From: Streptomyces sp. NBC_01497
Lineage (GTDB): Bacteria; Actinomycetota; Actinomycetes; Streptomycetales; Streptomycetaceae
Assembly: GCF_036250695.1 (NCBI RefSeq)
Contig: NZ_CP109427.1
Span: 1,426,001 to 1,490,000 of the forward strand
Reading direction: 5' to 3'
Length of the DNA: 64,000 nucleotides
Under the pieces are notes generated by a model. The model was not told where the DNA came from, searched no databases, and saw nothing but the letters and a program-made list of their open reading frames with translations. Position numbers and translations under genes: made by a program. Positions 34,388 to 44,556 of the stretch are shown here, one piece after another. How positions within the stretch are numbered: position 1 is the first letter of the stretch; every line of letters begins with the position of its first letter.

Positions 34388-35238
34388 GTGCCCCGGCCGC
34401 GCCGTCTCGCTCGCCCGCGCGGCGGCGCCGCACCGCCAACAACACCATCGCGATGGCCGTGTCGGTGGTGATGGTCTTCCCCGTCTACTGGATGGTCGCC
34501 ACCGCGCTCAAGCAGCGGGCGCACATCCTCAGTTCCGTTCCGCAGTTCTTCCCCTGGCCGATGAGCCTTGCGAACTTCCACCGGGCCCTGGACAAGACCG
34601 GGTTCTGGACGTTCGTCCGCAACTCGCTGACGGTGACGCTGTCCTCGGTGGTCCTCTCGCTGGTCATCTCGCTGTTCGCGGCGATCGCCATCGCCAGGTT
34701 CCGCTTCGCGGGCCGCAAGGCGGTCCTCACGATCCTCGTGCTGGTGCAGATGGTGCCGGCGGCGGCCATGGTCATCCCGGTGTACCTGATGCTGCGGTCC
34801 ATCGGCGGCCTGGACTTCGTCCCCGGCCTCGTCCTGACGTACATGACCTTCGTGCTGCCGTTCACCATCTGGACGCTGCGCGGGTTCGTCGACTCCGTCC
34901 CCGTCGAACTGGAGGAGGCCGCGCTCGTCGACGGCTGCGGGCGGTTCCAGATGTACGTCCGGGTGCTGCTGCCCCTGCTGATGCCCGGCATCGTGGCCAC
35001 GTCGATCTTCGCGTTCGTCAACGCCTGGGACGACTACATCTTCGCCTACGTGATCATGAAGTCGCAGAGCAACTACACCCTCCCGGTGTGGCTCGTGTCC
35101 TTCAAGACCTCGGAGAGCGTCGACTACGGCGCGATGATCGCCGCCTCGACCATCTTCTCCCTCCCCGTCCTCGTCTTCTTCCTGCTGGTGCAGCGCCGTC
35201 TGGTGGGCGGCATGACCAGCGGCGCGGTCAAGGGCTGA
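34384..35238 (+). CDS. Sugar ABC transporter permease (MalG-like)
   Basis: A 284-residue partner permease. The ATG overlaps the preceding stop (ATGA) and has a GGGGGAGG ribosome site. Six membrane helices are visible, with the docking motif LEEAALVDGCGRFQMYVRVL and the characteristic FAFVNAWDDYIFAYV segment near the end. Together with the MalF-like subunit it forms the translocation pore for an oligosaccharide, driven by an ATPase not encoded here. A 91-base gap leads to the hydrolase gene. Confidence 0.9.
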   Translation: MSAPAAPSRSPARRRRTANNTIAMAVSVVMVFPVYWMVATALKQRAHILSSVPQFFPWPMSLANFHRALDKTGFWTFVRNSLTVTLSSVVLSLVISLFAAIAIARFRFAGRKAVLTILVLVQMVPAAAMVIPVYLMLRSIGGLDFVPGLVLTYMTFVLPFTIWTLRGFVDSVPVELEEAALVDGCGRFQMYVRVLLPLLMPGIVATSIFAFVNAWDDYIFAYVIMKSQSNYTLPVWLVSFKTSESVDYGAMIAASTIFSLPVLVFFLLVQRRLVGGMTSGAVKG

Positions 35239-35329
35239 GCACACTGGCGGCCGCCGCCCCCGCGCCACCCGTTTCCGACACGTCGCACACCAATCACACG
35301 ACGACGAACTGCAAGGTGAGGAAAGACCC

Positions 35330-36799
35330 ATGACCGAGCTGACCCGGCTCGCACACGGCGTGCTGTTCCCCGCGCTCGGGCGCAGGACCGTTCCCCGCTG
35401 GGCACGGGCCCGCGTCGCGGCGGGACTCGGCGGCTTCGTCCTGTTCGGCAAGGACATCGCGTCCCCCGAACAGGTACGGGAGCTGACCGGGGCCCTGCAC
35501 GGCCTGCGCGACCACGTCCTGCTCTCCATCGACGAGGAGGGCGGTGACGTCAACCGGCTGGAGAACGTCGGAGGTACGTCCGTGCCGGGCAACCATGCCC
35601 TCGGCCGCCTCGACGACCCGGCGCTGACCCGCGAGGCGGCCTACCAGATCGGCCTCTCGCTGGTGGAGGCCGGAGTCGACTGGGACCTGGCGCCCGCCGT
35701 CGACGTCGCCGTCAACCCCCTGTCCCCCAACGGGATCCGCACCTTCGGCCCGGACCGCGCGCTGGTGGCCAGGCACGCCGCCGCCTGGGTGGAGGGGCTG
35801 CAGGCCGCCGGGGTGAGCGCCTGTGCGAAGCACTTCCCCGGCCACGGCCTCAGCTCGACCGACGCGCATCTCGGCACACCGGCGGTGGACCTGTCCCGGC
35901 AGGAGCTGGTGGACCACTATCTCGACCCGTTCCGCGCGGCCATCGCCGCGGGAGTCGACAGCATCATGGTCTCGCACGTCCATCTCACCCAACTGGACGA
36001 CGTGCCCGCCACCATCAGCCCGGCCGTGCTGACCGGTCTGCTGCGCGACGAACTGGGCTTCGACGGCGTGGTCATCACCGACGCGCTGGAGATGCACGGC
36101 ATCAGCGACGTGGCGAGCCTGCCGGAGGCGGCCGTCCGCGCGATCGCCGCCGGGGCGGACGCCCTGTGCCTGGGCGCCTGGGCGTTCGGCGACGACGTGG
36201 ACGCGGCGGCCGGCGCCCTGGTCGCGGCCGTCGAGGACGGCACCCTGCCCGAGGGGCGGCTGCGCGAGGCGGTCAGCAGGATCGCGCAGCTCGGCACCCG
36301 GCCGCGCGCCACCGGCACCCCGCACGACGACGCCGTGGGCGAGCGACTGGCCCGTGAGGTGGTCGAGGTACGCGGCGACGCCGCGCTCAGGGGCCGCCGC
36401 GCCCTCGTCGTACGGCTCGACCCGACGCACTCGCCGGCGCAGGGCGGCGCGTCCTGGGGCGTAGAGGAGCCGCTGCGGGCGGCGGGCGTCGACGTCGAGT
36501 CGCTGGCCGTGGCGGGCGACACGTACAACGCCGAGGGCATGATCAAGGCGGAGGTCGGCCTCTACCTGGACGAGTTCGGTGCCGACGCGGACGTGGTGCT
36601 GCTGGTGCGCAGCTCGCACCGGTTCCCCTGGCAACGGCCCGTCCTGGACGAGCTGCTGGAACGCCACCCCGGGTGCGTCGTCGTCGACATGGGGGTGCCG
36701 GGCGACGACTTCGGCGGCTTCCGGGGCTGGGTGCGCACCTTCGGCGCGTCGCGGGTGTGTGCCCGCGCCGCCGTCGACGTCCTGCTGGGCGCGCGGTGA
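35330..36799 (+). CDS. GH3 family beta-N-acetylhexosaminidase (NagZ-like), cytoplasmic
   Basis: A 489-residue glycosidase with GAGGAAAG upstream of its ATG and no signal peptide. The GH3 N-acetylglucosaminidase signature KHFPGHG occupies residues 167-173 and is followed by the D178-x-H180 pair that acts as acid/base in this subgroup. The nucleophile is D251 in VVITDALEM. The C-terminal ~140 residues form a second alpha/beta domain typical of Gram-positive two-domain members. The cytoplasmic location next to an importer implies cleavage of imported N-acetylhexosaminides such as chitobiose or muropeptide-derived disaccharides. The freed GlcNAc would need phosphorylation before NagA can act, and no kinase is in this operon. 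Confidence 0.88.
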   Translation: MTELTRLAHGVLFPALGRRTVPRWARARVAAGLGGFVLFGKDIASPEQVRELTGALHGLRDHVLLSIDEEGGDVNRLENVGGTSVPGNHALGRLDDPALTREAAYQIGLSLVEAGVDWDLAPAVDVAVNPLSPNGIRTFGPDRALVARHAAAWVEGLQAAGVSACAKHFPGHGLSSTDAHLGTPAVDLSRQELVDHYLDPFRAAIAAGVDSIMVSHVHLTQLDDVPATISPAVLTGLLRDELGFDGVVITDALEMHGISDVASLPEAAVRAIAAGADALCLGAWAFGDDVDAAAGALVAAVEDGTLPEGRLREAVSRIAQLGTRPRATGTPHDDAVGERLAREVVEVRGDAALRGRRALVVRLDPTHSPAQGGASWGVEEPLRAAGVDVESLAVAGDTYNAEGMIKAEVGLYLDEFGADADVVLLVRSSHRFPWQRPVLDELLERHPGCVVVDMGVPGDDFGGFRGWVRTFGASRVCARAAVDVLLGAR

Positions 36800-36848
36800 C
36801 CTGCTCCCGCCGGGGCCTTCGCCGGCCGCCCACGGCGGACCCGCGGTG

Positions 36849-38075
36849 GTGAGGCGGGCGGGAACCGACGCGATCACCGGCCCCGCGGTTCCCCCGTCGG
36901 GCGCGGGCGGGGAGACCGGCGGTGGACGGCTGTTCGTCGGCGGCCGGTTCGCGACGGCCGACGCGGGGGTCACCGAGGGGTGGCTGCTGGTGCGCGGCGG
37001 GCGGATCCACTCGCTCGGCACCGGCGCGCCGCCCCGCGTACCGGATCCCGTGGTGGAGCTGGCCGGCCGGCTCGTCGTGCCGGGATTCGTGGACCCGCAC
37101 TGCCACGGCGGCGCGGGCCACTCGCTCTACACCGGCGACCCGGACGACGTACGGGCCGCGGCGGCGGGGCATCTCGCACGCGGTACGACCACGATGCTGG
37201 CGTCCATCGCCACGATCGACCCACCGGCCATGGAGGCGGCGGCGCGGGCGGTGGCGTCGGTCATCGACGACGGGTCCGCGCCGAACCTGGTGGGGATCCA
37301 CTTCGAGGGGCCTTTCCTGTCGCAGGCCCGGCGCGGCGCCCAGACCCGCCGCGCGCTGCGCGAACCCGACCCGGAGCTGATGGAGCGGCTGTTGCGGGCG
37401 GCGGGCGGCCACGCCGTGTCGATGACCCTGGCACCGGAGCTGCCGGGCGCCGCAGAGTTCATCCGGCGTCACGGCGAGGAGCTGGTGTGCTGCCTCGGAC
37501 ACACCGACGCGGACGCGGAGGGCTTCGCCCGGGCCGCGGAGCTCGGGGCCCGGGCGGTGACCCATCTGTTCAACGCGATGCCGCCGCTGCACCACCGGGA
37601 GCCGGGGCCGGTCGCCGCCGCACTGCTCGACCCCCGGCTCGTGTGCGAAGTGATCCTCGACGGGCACCATCTCGCCGATGACACCGTGCGTCTCGCGCAT
37701 CGCGTCGCGGGGCCCGACCGGCTGATGCTGGTGAGCGACGCGATGCCCGCTGCGGGGATGGCGGACGGGACGTACGCCTTCGCGGACCGGGAAGTGAGCG
37801 TCGAGGGCGGGGTGGCCCGGCTGCGCGGCACCGGCACGCTCGCCGGCTCGACGCTGTTCGTGGCGCAGGCGCTGCGCCGGGCGGTGTCGGTGGTGGGGCT
37901 GCCGCTCGGGGATGCCGTGCGGATGGCGTCCGGTACGGCCGCACGGCTGCTCGGCCTGCGCGACCGGGGGGAACTGCGGCCCGGCCTGCGGGCCGACCTG
38001 GTGGCGCTGGACGGGGAGTTGCGGCCGGAGGGGGTGTGGCTCGGCGGGAACGCCGTGCCCGTCGCCGCTCTGTGA
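36849..38075 (+). CDS. nagA: N-acetylglucosamine-6-phosphate deacetylase
   Basis: A 408-residue amidohydrolase. It starts at one of two adjacent GTG codons (36846 or 36849), about 50 bases after the GH3 gene. The metal-binding and active-site motifs of NagA are in order: VDPHCHGGAG, then HFEGPFL, CCLGHTDAD, HLFNAMPPL and the catalytic VSDAM. The enzyme removes acetate from GlcNAc-6-phosphate, giving glucosamine-6-phosphate for glycolysis or wall synthesis. The operon lacks NagB and a GlcNAc kinase, so those steps must be encoded elsewhere. The gene ends in front of an 8-bp repeat array. Confidence 0.9.
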   Translation: MRRAGTDAITGPAVPPSGAGGETGGGRLFVGGRFATADAGVTEGWLLVRGGRIHSLGTGAPPRVPDPVVELAGRLVVPGFVDPHCHGGAGHSLYTGDPDDVRAAAAGHLARGTTTMLASIATIDPPAMEAAARAVASVIDDGSAPNLVGIHFEGPFLSQARRGAQTRRALREPDPELMERLLRAAGGHAVSMTLAPELPGAAEFIRRHGEELVCCLGHTDADAEGFARAAELGARAVTHLFNAMPPLHHREPGPVAAALLDPRLVCEVILDGHHLADDTVRLAHRVAGPDRLMLVSDAMPAAGMADGTYAFADREVSVEGGVARLRGTGTLAGSTLFVAQALRRAVSVVGLPLGDAVRMASGTAARLLGLRDRGELRPGLRADLVALDGELRPEGVWLGGNAVPVAAL

Positions 38076-38131
38076 CGCCCGCGCCGCCGGGCGGGACCCT
38101 GCCCGCTGTCCCGGGCCGGCCCGCACGGCCC

Positions 38132-38833
<702 letters not shown>

Positions 38834-39034
38834 GATCCTGCTCCTCGGGTGGGGGCCTCCTGCGCACAGGTGTACCGCTTGAGACCCCGCTGGGGCGCGC
38901 GACTCATCGGTGGGGGTGACCAGGGGGCGCATTACCTTTTCGCAGAAGCTAACAGTCGGGCTCTCCTCGCGAGGATGGACACGCGCGTGCGGAAATCTTC
39001 GCGACAGATACGCCGCAATCCCCCTCCTTATATA

Positions 39035-39064
39035 TTGACGTTGGAAGGAAACTCTGGATACGGT
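39035..39064 (+). promoter_or_regulatory. Possible promoter of the beta-mannosidase gene
   Basis: A locally AT-rich patch (TTATATATTGACG) supplies TTGACG at 39035-39040. TACGGT lies 18 bases further at 39059-39064. Transcription would begin only a few bases before the ATG at 39075, giving an almost leaderless message, which would agree with the absence of a well-placed ribosome site. Confidence 0.35.
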
Positions 39065-39074
39065 CGCCGCGCGA

Positions 39075-41591
39075 ATGACACCGAAAAGAACGGCTGGGAC
39101 GACGGTGACGACGGTGACGACGGCGCAAGCCGGGAACGACGACGCGTCTCTCGACGCGGTGCCCCTGAACGCGGGCTGGACGCTGCGGCACCAGGGCGAG
39201 GCGCTGCCCGCCCGGGTACCCGGGTGCGTGCACACCGATCTGCTGGCCGCGGGCGTCATCCCCGACCCCTACCTCTCCGGGAACGAGCTGGAGGTCGACT
39301 GGGTCGGCCGCACCGACTGGGTGTACGACACGGTCCTGCCCGCACGCGGCACCGGGCACGAGCGCACCGACCTCGTCTTCGACGGCCTCGACACGATCAC
39401 GCAGATCAGCCTCGGCGGTGAGGTGATCGGCCGCACCGCCAACATGCACCGCGGCTACCGCTTCGACGTGACCGGGCGGCTCGCCGCCGAGACCCCCCTG
39501 TCCGTCCTGTTCTCCTGCTCCTACGACGCGGCGGAGGCGGTACGGGAGCGGCTCGGCGCGACGAAGGAGGCGTACGGGCAGGACCCGCGGCCCTTCATCC
39601 GAAAGATGGCCAGCGCCTACGGCTGGGACTGGGGACCGTCGCTGCCCACGGCCGGCATCTGGAAGGACGCCCGTCTGGAGCACTGGTCGACGGCGCGGCT
39701 CGCCCGGGTGCGCCCGCTGGTGAGTGTGGACACCACCACGGGAACGGGCCGGGTGGAGGTCCGCGTCGACATCGAGCGGACCGCGCCGGGCACGGCCCGG
39801 GAGCTTGCCGTCGACCTCCGGGTGGGCGGCGCGAGCGCCACCGTGGCCGTCGAGGGCGATACGGCCGTCGTCGTCGCCGAGGTCGCGGACGCGGCCCTGT
39901 GGTGGCCCCGCGGTTACGGCGAGCAGCCCCTGTACGACTGCGGGATCACACTCCGCACGGCCGACGGGACGGTCCTCGGGCAGTGGGCGCGGCGGATCGG
40001 TTTCCGCGATGTCGTGGTGGACACGCGCGCCGACGAGCACGGCACCGGCTTCACCTTCGTCGTCAACGGCGAGCGGATCTTCGCGCGCGGCGTGAACTGG
40101 ATTCCCGACGACGTCTTCCCCTCCCGCGTGACGGCGGCCCGCTACCGCGAGCGCCTCACCCAGGCCGTCGGCGCGGGCGTGGACACCGTACGGGTGTGGG
40201 GCGGCGGCATCTTCGAGCGGGACGAGTTCTACGACGCCTGCGACGAGCTGGGGCTGATGGTGTGGCAGGACTTCCTCTTCGCCTGCGCCGCCTACCCGGA
40301 GGAGCAGCCCATCCGGGGCGAGGTCGAGGCCGAGGCGCGGGAGAACGTCGCGCGGCTGATGCCGCACCCCAGCCTGGTGCTGTGGAACGGCAACAACGAG
40401 AACCTGTGGGGATTTCGCGACTGGGGCTGGGAGAAGCCGCTGGCCGGTGACTCCTGGGGCGAGGGGTACTACCTGGGGCTGCTGCCGCGCGTTGTCGCGG
40501 ACATCGACCCGACCCGGGCCTACTGGGCGGGCAGCCCCTGGTCCGGGTCGTGGGAGCACCACCCCAACGACCCCGCGCACGGCGTCGTCCACTCCTGGGA
40601 CGTCTGGAACACCACGGACTACACCGACTACCTGGACGACGTGCCGCGGTTCGTCTCCGAGTTCGGCTGGCAGGCGCCGCCCGCGTACGCGACGCTGCGC
40701 CGCGCGCTGCCCGGCGAGGAACTCGTCGCCGACTCCCCCGGGATGCTCCACCACCAGAAGGCCGACGACGGCAACGGCAAGCTGGAGCGCGGCCTCGCAC
40801 GCCACTTCGCGGTGCCCGCCGGCGACGACTTCGACCGGTGGCACTACCTGATGCAGGTCAACCAGGTGCGCGCCATCGCGACCGGGATCGAGCACTGGCG
40901 CTCGCACTGGCCGGTGTGCGCGGGCACCATCGTCTGGCAGCTCAACGACTGCTGGCCGGTGACGAGTTGGGCTGCGGTGGACGGTGACGCGCGGCTCAAG
41001 CCGCTCTGGTACGAGCTGCGCAGGCTGTACGCCGACCGGCTGCTGACGATCCAGCGGCGCGACGGTGTGCCCACGCTGCTGGCGGTGAACCAGTCCAAGG
41101 AGGGCTGGCGTCCGGAGGTCCGACTGCGCCGGATGTCGGTCACCGGCGACGTGCTCGCCGAGGCACGGGTGCCGTTGAGCGCCGGGGCGCGCGGCGTCGC
41201 CGGGCAGGCGGTCCCCGACGCCCTGCTGCCAGGGCCGGGCTCGCGCACCGAGTACCTGGTGGCGGACGCGGACGGGCTGCGCGCGCTCCACTTCCCGGTT
41301 CGGGACCTGGAGTTCGCCTACCCCGATCCGGCGTACGAGGTGGCCGTGGCCGAACTGCCCGACGGTGCCGCCGGGGTGACGGTGACCGCGCGCACGCTCG
41401 TCCGGGACCTGCTGCTCCAGGCCGACCGGCTGGCACCAGACGCCGTGGCCGACCAGGGCCTGTTCACCCTGCTGCCCGGGGAGAGCGCGACGATCCGGGT
41501 GAGCGGCTGGGCAGCGCCGGACCGTGCCGCGGCCCGGGCGGCGCTGTTCGCGGTGACGCGTTCGTCAACCGTGGGGCCGGTGTCCGACTGA
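39075..41591 (+). CDS. GH2 family beta-mannosidase
   Basis: An 838-residue glycoside hydrolase without a signal peptide. The N-terminal sugar-binding and Ig-like domains lead into a TIM barrel. The acid/base glutamate is E442 in WNGNNEN and the nucleophile is E529 in FVSEFGW; the variant residues around them, with RVWGGGIFERDEFYDACDE earlier, identify beta-mannosidase among GH2 enzymes. It releases mannose from beta-1,4-manno-oligosaccharides in the cytoplasm. The first 25 residues are Thr/Val-rich and not conserved, so translation may start slightly later. No transporter or mannanase is adjacent, so it appears to serve an importer encoded elsewhere. Confidence 0.9.
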   Translation: MTPKRTAGTTVTTVTTAQAGNDDASLDAVPLNAGWTLRHQGEALPARVPGCVHTDLLAAGVIPDPYLSGNELEVDWVGRTDWVYDTVLPARGTGHERTDLVFDGLDTITQISLGGEVIGRTANMHRGYRFDVTGRLAAETPLSVLFSCSYDAAEAVRERLGATKEAYGQDPRPFIRKMASAYGWDWGPSLPTAGIWKDARLEHWSTARLARVRPLVSVDTTTGTGRVEVRVDIERTAPGTARELAVDLRVGGASATVAVEGDTAVVVAEVADAALWWPRGYGEQPLYDCGITLRTADGTVLGQWARRIGFRDVVVDTRADEHGTGFTFVVNGERIFARGVNWIPDDVFPSRVTAARYRERLTQAVGAGVDTVRVWGGGIFERDEFYDACDELGLMVWQDFLFACAAYPEEQPIRGEVEAEARENVARLMPHPSLVLWNGNNENLWGFRDWGWEKPLAGDSWGEGYYLGLLPRVVADIDPTRAYWAGSPWSGSWEHHPNDPAHGVVHSWDVWNTTDYTDYLDDVPRFVSEFGWQAPPAYATLRRALPGEELVADSPGMLHHQKADDGNGKLERGLARHFAVPAGDDFDRWHYLMQVNQVRAIATGIEHWRSHWPVCAGTIVWQLNDCWPVTSWAAVDGDARLKPLWYELRRLYADRLLTIQRRDGVPTLLAVNQSKEGWRPEVRLRRMSVTGDVLAEARVPLSAGARGVAGQAVPDALLPGPGSRTEYLVADADGLRALHFPVRDLEFAYPDPAYEVAVAELPDGAAGVTVTARTLVRDLLLQADRLAPDAVADQGLFTLLPGESATIRVSGWAAPDRAAARAALFAVTRSSTVGPVSD

Positions 41592-41695
41592 CGGGCCGAC
41601 GTGGCGGGGCCCCCGGTTCGTGGGTTCCGCCGGGTCGCCACCAATACGGGCTCCGGTCGGAACGGGGTCCCGGGCCCCGATCCTGACGGGTACGT

Positions 41696-41723
41696 GGGTC
41701 CCGGCCCGTGAGGACCGGGACCC
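41696..41723. terminator. Hairpin between beta-mannosidase and allantoicase genes
   Basis: GGGTCCCGG and CCGGGACCC arms (9 bp) enclose a 10-base loop, about 100 bases past the beta-mannosidase stop and before the converging allantoicase end. An overlapping GGGGTCCCGGGCCCC palindrome lies just upstream. Confidence 0.5.
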
Positions 41724-41817
41724 GGACACGGGACGCGTCACGCCGGACGAACGGGGCCGGGAGGCCGGGGGTCCGAGCCGCTTCGTACGGTCCGCCCCGG
41801 GGCCGGTCCCGGCGGTC

Positions 41818-42996
41818 TCAGCCGCCCAGTTCGCGGTGGCGGTCGGCGAGCGCAGCGGCGCCCCCCGGGGTCAGCGAACCGAACAGCCGCAGCCGGGAGA
41901 TGCCCCCGTCGGGGAAGGTGTCGAGGCGCACCCCGTCGCCGGTCGCCGGGGCCGGCAGGACGAAGCGGTGCACCGCGTCGGGCTGGAGCCGGGTGCGGGG
42001 CAGGATCTCCGCCCACTCCCCGCTCGCGCCGTCGCGCACGGACAGTGCGGCCCAGCCCGCGGCGTTGCCCTTGTAGCAGGCGGTGTCGATCTCGACGGCC
42101 CGGATCTCGGCCTGCGCCACCAGGCGGTAGCGGATCCAGTCGTGCCCGTCGTCGCGCCTGCGCCGGGTCTCCCAGCCCTCGTCCATGGCGGCGGAGCGGC
42201 CGGGGGCGAGGGTGTTGGAGCCGGGGGAGAAGAAGCGGTCGGAGGTGTCCTCGACGTGCCCGCCGTGTTCGAGCGCGACGACGTCGAAGGTGCCGAGAGC
42301 CGCGAGCCACGCCGGATCGGGCACGGCGTCCCCGTACACCCGCAGCCGGGCGATCCCGCCGTCGGGGAACTGCCGGAGCCTGAGGTGGGTGAAGCGCCGC
42401 GGCACGTCGACGGCGAAGCCGTTGGCCGCGTGGCCGCCGACCGTCGAGCGGGGCACCAGCGTGGCCCACTCGACGCCGTCGGCGATGAGCTCCGCGACGG
42501 ACGGCTGCCCCGGCAGCGAGGCCCCCTCGACGGCCACGGCCTGGGGGTGGTTGCCCCGGAAGTGGGCGGTGTCCACCACCAGCGCGCGCACCACACCCGG
42601 CACGCCGAGGCGGACCAGCGCCCAGTCGTGGTCGTCGGGGGCGGGGTGCGGCGCGTCGGGTCCTGTGCCGCGCCTGCGACGGGTCTCCCAGCCGTCCATG
42701 ATCTTGCCCTTGTGGCCGAACGCCGCCGGGTCGAAGACGGGACGCTCGCGCCTGAGCAGGTTCTCGCGCTCGGCGAAGAACTCGTCGCCGGCAGCGACCA
42801 CCGCGGCGCCGAGCCTGCGGTCGGCGAGGTCGGCGAGGTGGGTGAAGGGGAAGTCGGCCGCGCGGTAGTCGGCGTACGGGTCGCCGCCGGCGTAGGGGCG
42901 TGCGTTCCCGGTGAACGCGGCGGACGCGACGGTCCCGCCCGTACCCGGCGTCGACCGTGTGTCGGGGACGAGGGTGGTCCCCGGCTCGTGTGTCAC
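41818..42996 (-). CDS. alc: Allantoicase
   Basis: A 392-residue enzyme that splits allantoate into urea and ureidoglycolate. The GTG at 42996 has AAGGA nine bases upstream and sits one base after the allantoinase stop. The protein is an internal duplication, as in all allantoicases: a GWETRRRR motif occurs near residues 102-109 and again near 274-281, each with the following H-D-W and a later FPDGGI(A/S)RLR(V/L) motif. Two jelly-roll domains result. The first 40 residues are a variable leader. The partner allantoinase gene upstream feeds it directly. Ureidoglycolate lyase is not in this window. Confidence 0.92.
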   Translation of the reverse strand: MTHEPGTTLVPDTRSTPGTGGTVASAAFTGNARPYAGGDPYADYRAADFPFTHLADLADRRLGAAVVAAGDEFFAERENLLRRERPVFDPAAFGHKGKIMDGWETRRRRGTGPDAPHPAPDDHDWALVRLGVPGVVRALVVDTAHFRGNHPQAVAVEGASLPGQPSVAELIADGVEWATLVPRSTVGGHAANGFAVDVPRRFTHLRLRQFPDGGIARLRVYGDAVPDPAWLAALGTFDVVALEHGGHVEDTSDRFFSPGSNTLAPGRSAAMDEGWETRRRRDDGHDWIRYRLVAQAEIRAVEIDTACYKGNAAGWAALSVRDGASGEWAEILPRTRLQPDAVHRFVLPAPATGDGVRLDTFPDGGISRLRLFGSLTPGGAAALADRHRELGG

Positions 42997-42997
42997 C

Positions 42998-44335
42998 TCA
43001 GTGATTCCTTTCGAGGAGCTGACCTGTGGGCTGGCCGACCGTGCCGGCCTCGGCGATCCGGCGGCCCCTGAGCCAGGTGGCCTTGACCACCCCGTACAGG
43101 GTCCGGCCCGCGTACGCCGTGACGCGGTTGCGGTGGTGCAGGTGCGCGGGGTCGACGGTGAACGTCTCGTCGGGCGCGAGTACGGCGAAATCGGCGTCGC
43201 GGCCCGCGGCGACGGCGCCCTTGGCGGTGAGGCCCGCGAGCGCGGCGGGTGCCGTGGACATCCAGCGCGCCACGTCCTCGATCGGGTGGCCCCGGCGCCG
43301 CGCCGCCGTCCACACGGCGGGCAGGCCGAGCTGGAGGGAGGAGATACCGCCCCACGCGGTGGCGAAGTCGGGGGTCTTGAGGTCGGCGGTGCACGGCGAG
43401 TGGTCGGAGACGACGCAGTCGATGGTGCCGTCGGCGAGCGCCCGCCACAGCGCGTCCTGGTTGGCGGCCTCACGGATGGGCGGACAGCACTTGAACTCCG
43501 TGGCGCCGTCCGGCACTTCCTCGGCCGTCAGCGTGAGGAAGTGCGGGCAGGTCTCGACGGTGATCCGCACACCGGCCGCTTTCGCGGCGGCGAGCAGCGG
43601 CAGCGCGCCGCTCGACGACAGGTGCAGGACGTGCACCCGGGCGTCGAGTTCCCGGGCCGTGTCGATGAGTGTGCGGACGGCGGCGTTCTCCACCTCGCGG
43701 GGGCGGGAGGCGAGGAAGTCGGCGTACGCGGGTCCCACGCGGTGCGGGGCGCTCTCCAGGGCGTGCGGATCCTCGGCGTGCACGATGAGCAGGCCGCCGA
43801 AACCGATGATCTCCTTGAGGGCCGCCGCCAGCCGTTCGCGGTCCAGTTCGGGGAACTCGGGGACGCCGGAGGGCGAGAGGAAGCACTTGAAGCCGAAGAC
43901 GCCGGCGTCGTGAAGGGGGCGCAGGTCGCCGGCGTTGCCGGGCACCACCCCGCCCCAGAATCCGACGTCGACGTGGGCCTTGGGGCGCGCCACCTCCTGT
44001 TTGATGCGCAGGTTCGGCACGGTCGTCGTGGGCGGGAGCGAGTTGAGCGGCATGTCGAGGAGCGTGGTGACCCCGCCCGCCGCGGCGGCCCTGGTCGCCG
44101 TCGTGAACCCTTCCCAGGCCGAGCGGCCCGGGTCGTTCACATGGACGTGGGTGTCGACGAGTCCCGGCAGGACGACGTGGTCCCCGACGTCCAGGAGCCG
44201 GGCTCCCGGTGGCGGATCGGCGTCGTAGGGCAGGACGGCGGCGATCCGCTCGCCGGCGACGGCCACGGCGGCCGGGCGCGTACCCTCCGGCGTGACGACG
44301 CGGGTCGAGCGCAGGACAAGGCTCACCTCGGGCAT
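42998..44335 (-). CDS. allB: Allantoinase
   Basis: A 445-residue cyclic amidohydrolase that opens the hydantoin ring of allantoin to give allantoate. A GAAAGG site precedes the ATG. The binuclear metal ligands are visible: H63 and H65 in [10 protein letters not shown], the lysine that becomes carboxylated (K150 in [13 protein letters not shown]), histidines in LLIVHAEDP and VHVLHLSS, and the aspartate in VVSDHSPC. The LNSLPPTT motif is characteristic of allantoinase as opposed to dihydropyrimidinase. It forms an operon with allantoicase. The upstream region, shared with the divergent IclR gene, holds a perfect palindrome thought to be the regulator site. Confidence 0.93.
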   Translation of the reverse strand: MPEVSLVLRSTRVVTPEGTRPAAVAVAGERIAAVLPYDADPPPGARLLDVGDHVVLPGLVDTHVHVNDPGRSAWEGFTTATRAAAAGGVTTLLDMPLNSLPPTTTVPNLRIKQEVARPKAHVDVGFWGGVVPGNAGDLRPLHDAGVFGFKCFLSPSGVPEFPELDRERLAAALKEIIGFGGLLIVHAEDPHALESAPHRVGPAYADFLASRPREVENAAVRTLIDTARELDARVHVLHLSSSGALPLLAAAKAAGVRITVETCPHFLTLTAEEVPDGATEFKCCPPIREAANQDALWRALADGTIDCVVSDHSPCTADLKTPDFATAWGGISSLQLGLPAVWTAARRRGHPIEDVARWMSTAPAALAGLTAKGAVAAGRDADFAVLAPDETFTVDPAHLHHRNRVTAYAGRTLYGVVKATWLRGRRIAEAGTVGQPTGQLLERNH

Positions 44336-44371
44336 GCGTACCTTTCGGTCGGGTCACCGGCCACCACGGAA

Positions 44372-44388
44372 TTCAACGAACTGTTGAA
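44372..44388. promoter_or_regulatory. Palindromic operator, putative AllR site 1
   Basis: TTCAAC-GAACT-GTTGAA: perfect 6-bp arms with a 5-base spacer, 37-53 bases upstream of allB and in the divergent gap to the IclR gene. Near copies with the same spacing precede malate synthase (46890) and the HIU/uricase operon (56363). A second, weaker palindrome, TCAAGAGCCCTTGA (44415-44428), lies closer to the IclR gene. Confidence 0.7.
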
Positions 44389-44556
44389 GAGTCTTCTCCG
44401 CGCACTCCGGCCCGTCAAGAGCCCTTGATTGAAGCTTTCCACGAAGTGAAATGCCTATTCCGACCAGCAGAATGTACCTTTGACCAAGGCATCGGGTACG
44501 TCCACCGCCCGATAGGCTTCAGGCTTTGCCTGCCCGTTCGCGAAAGGACCGCCCAC

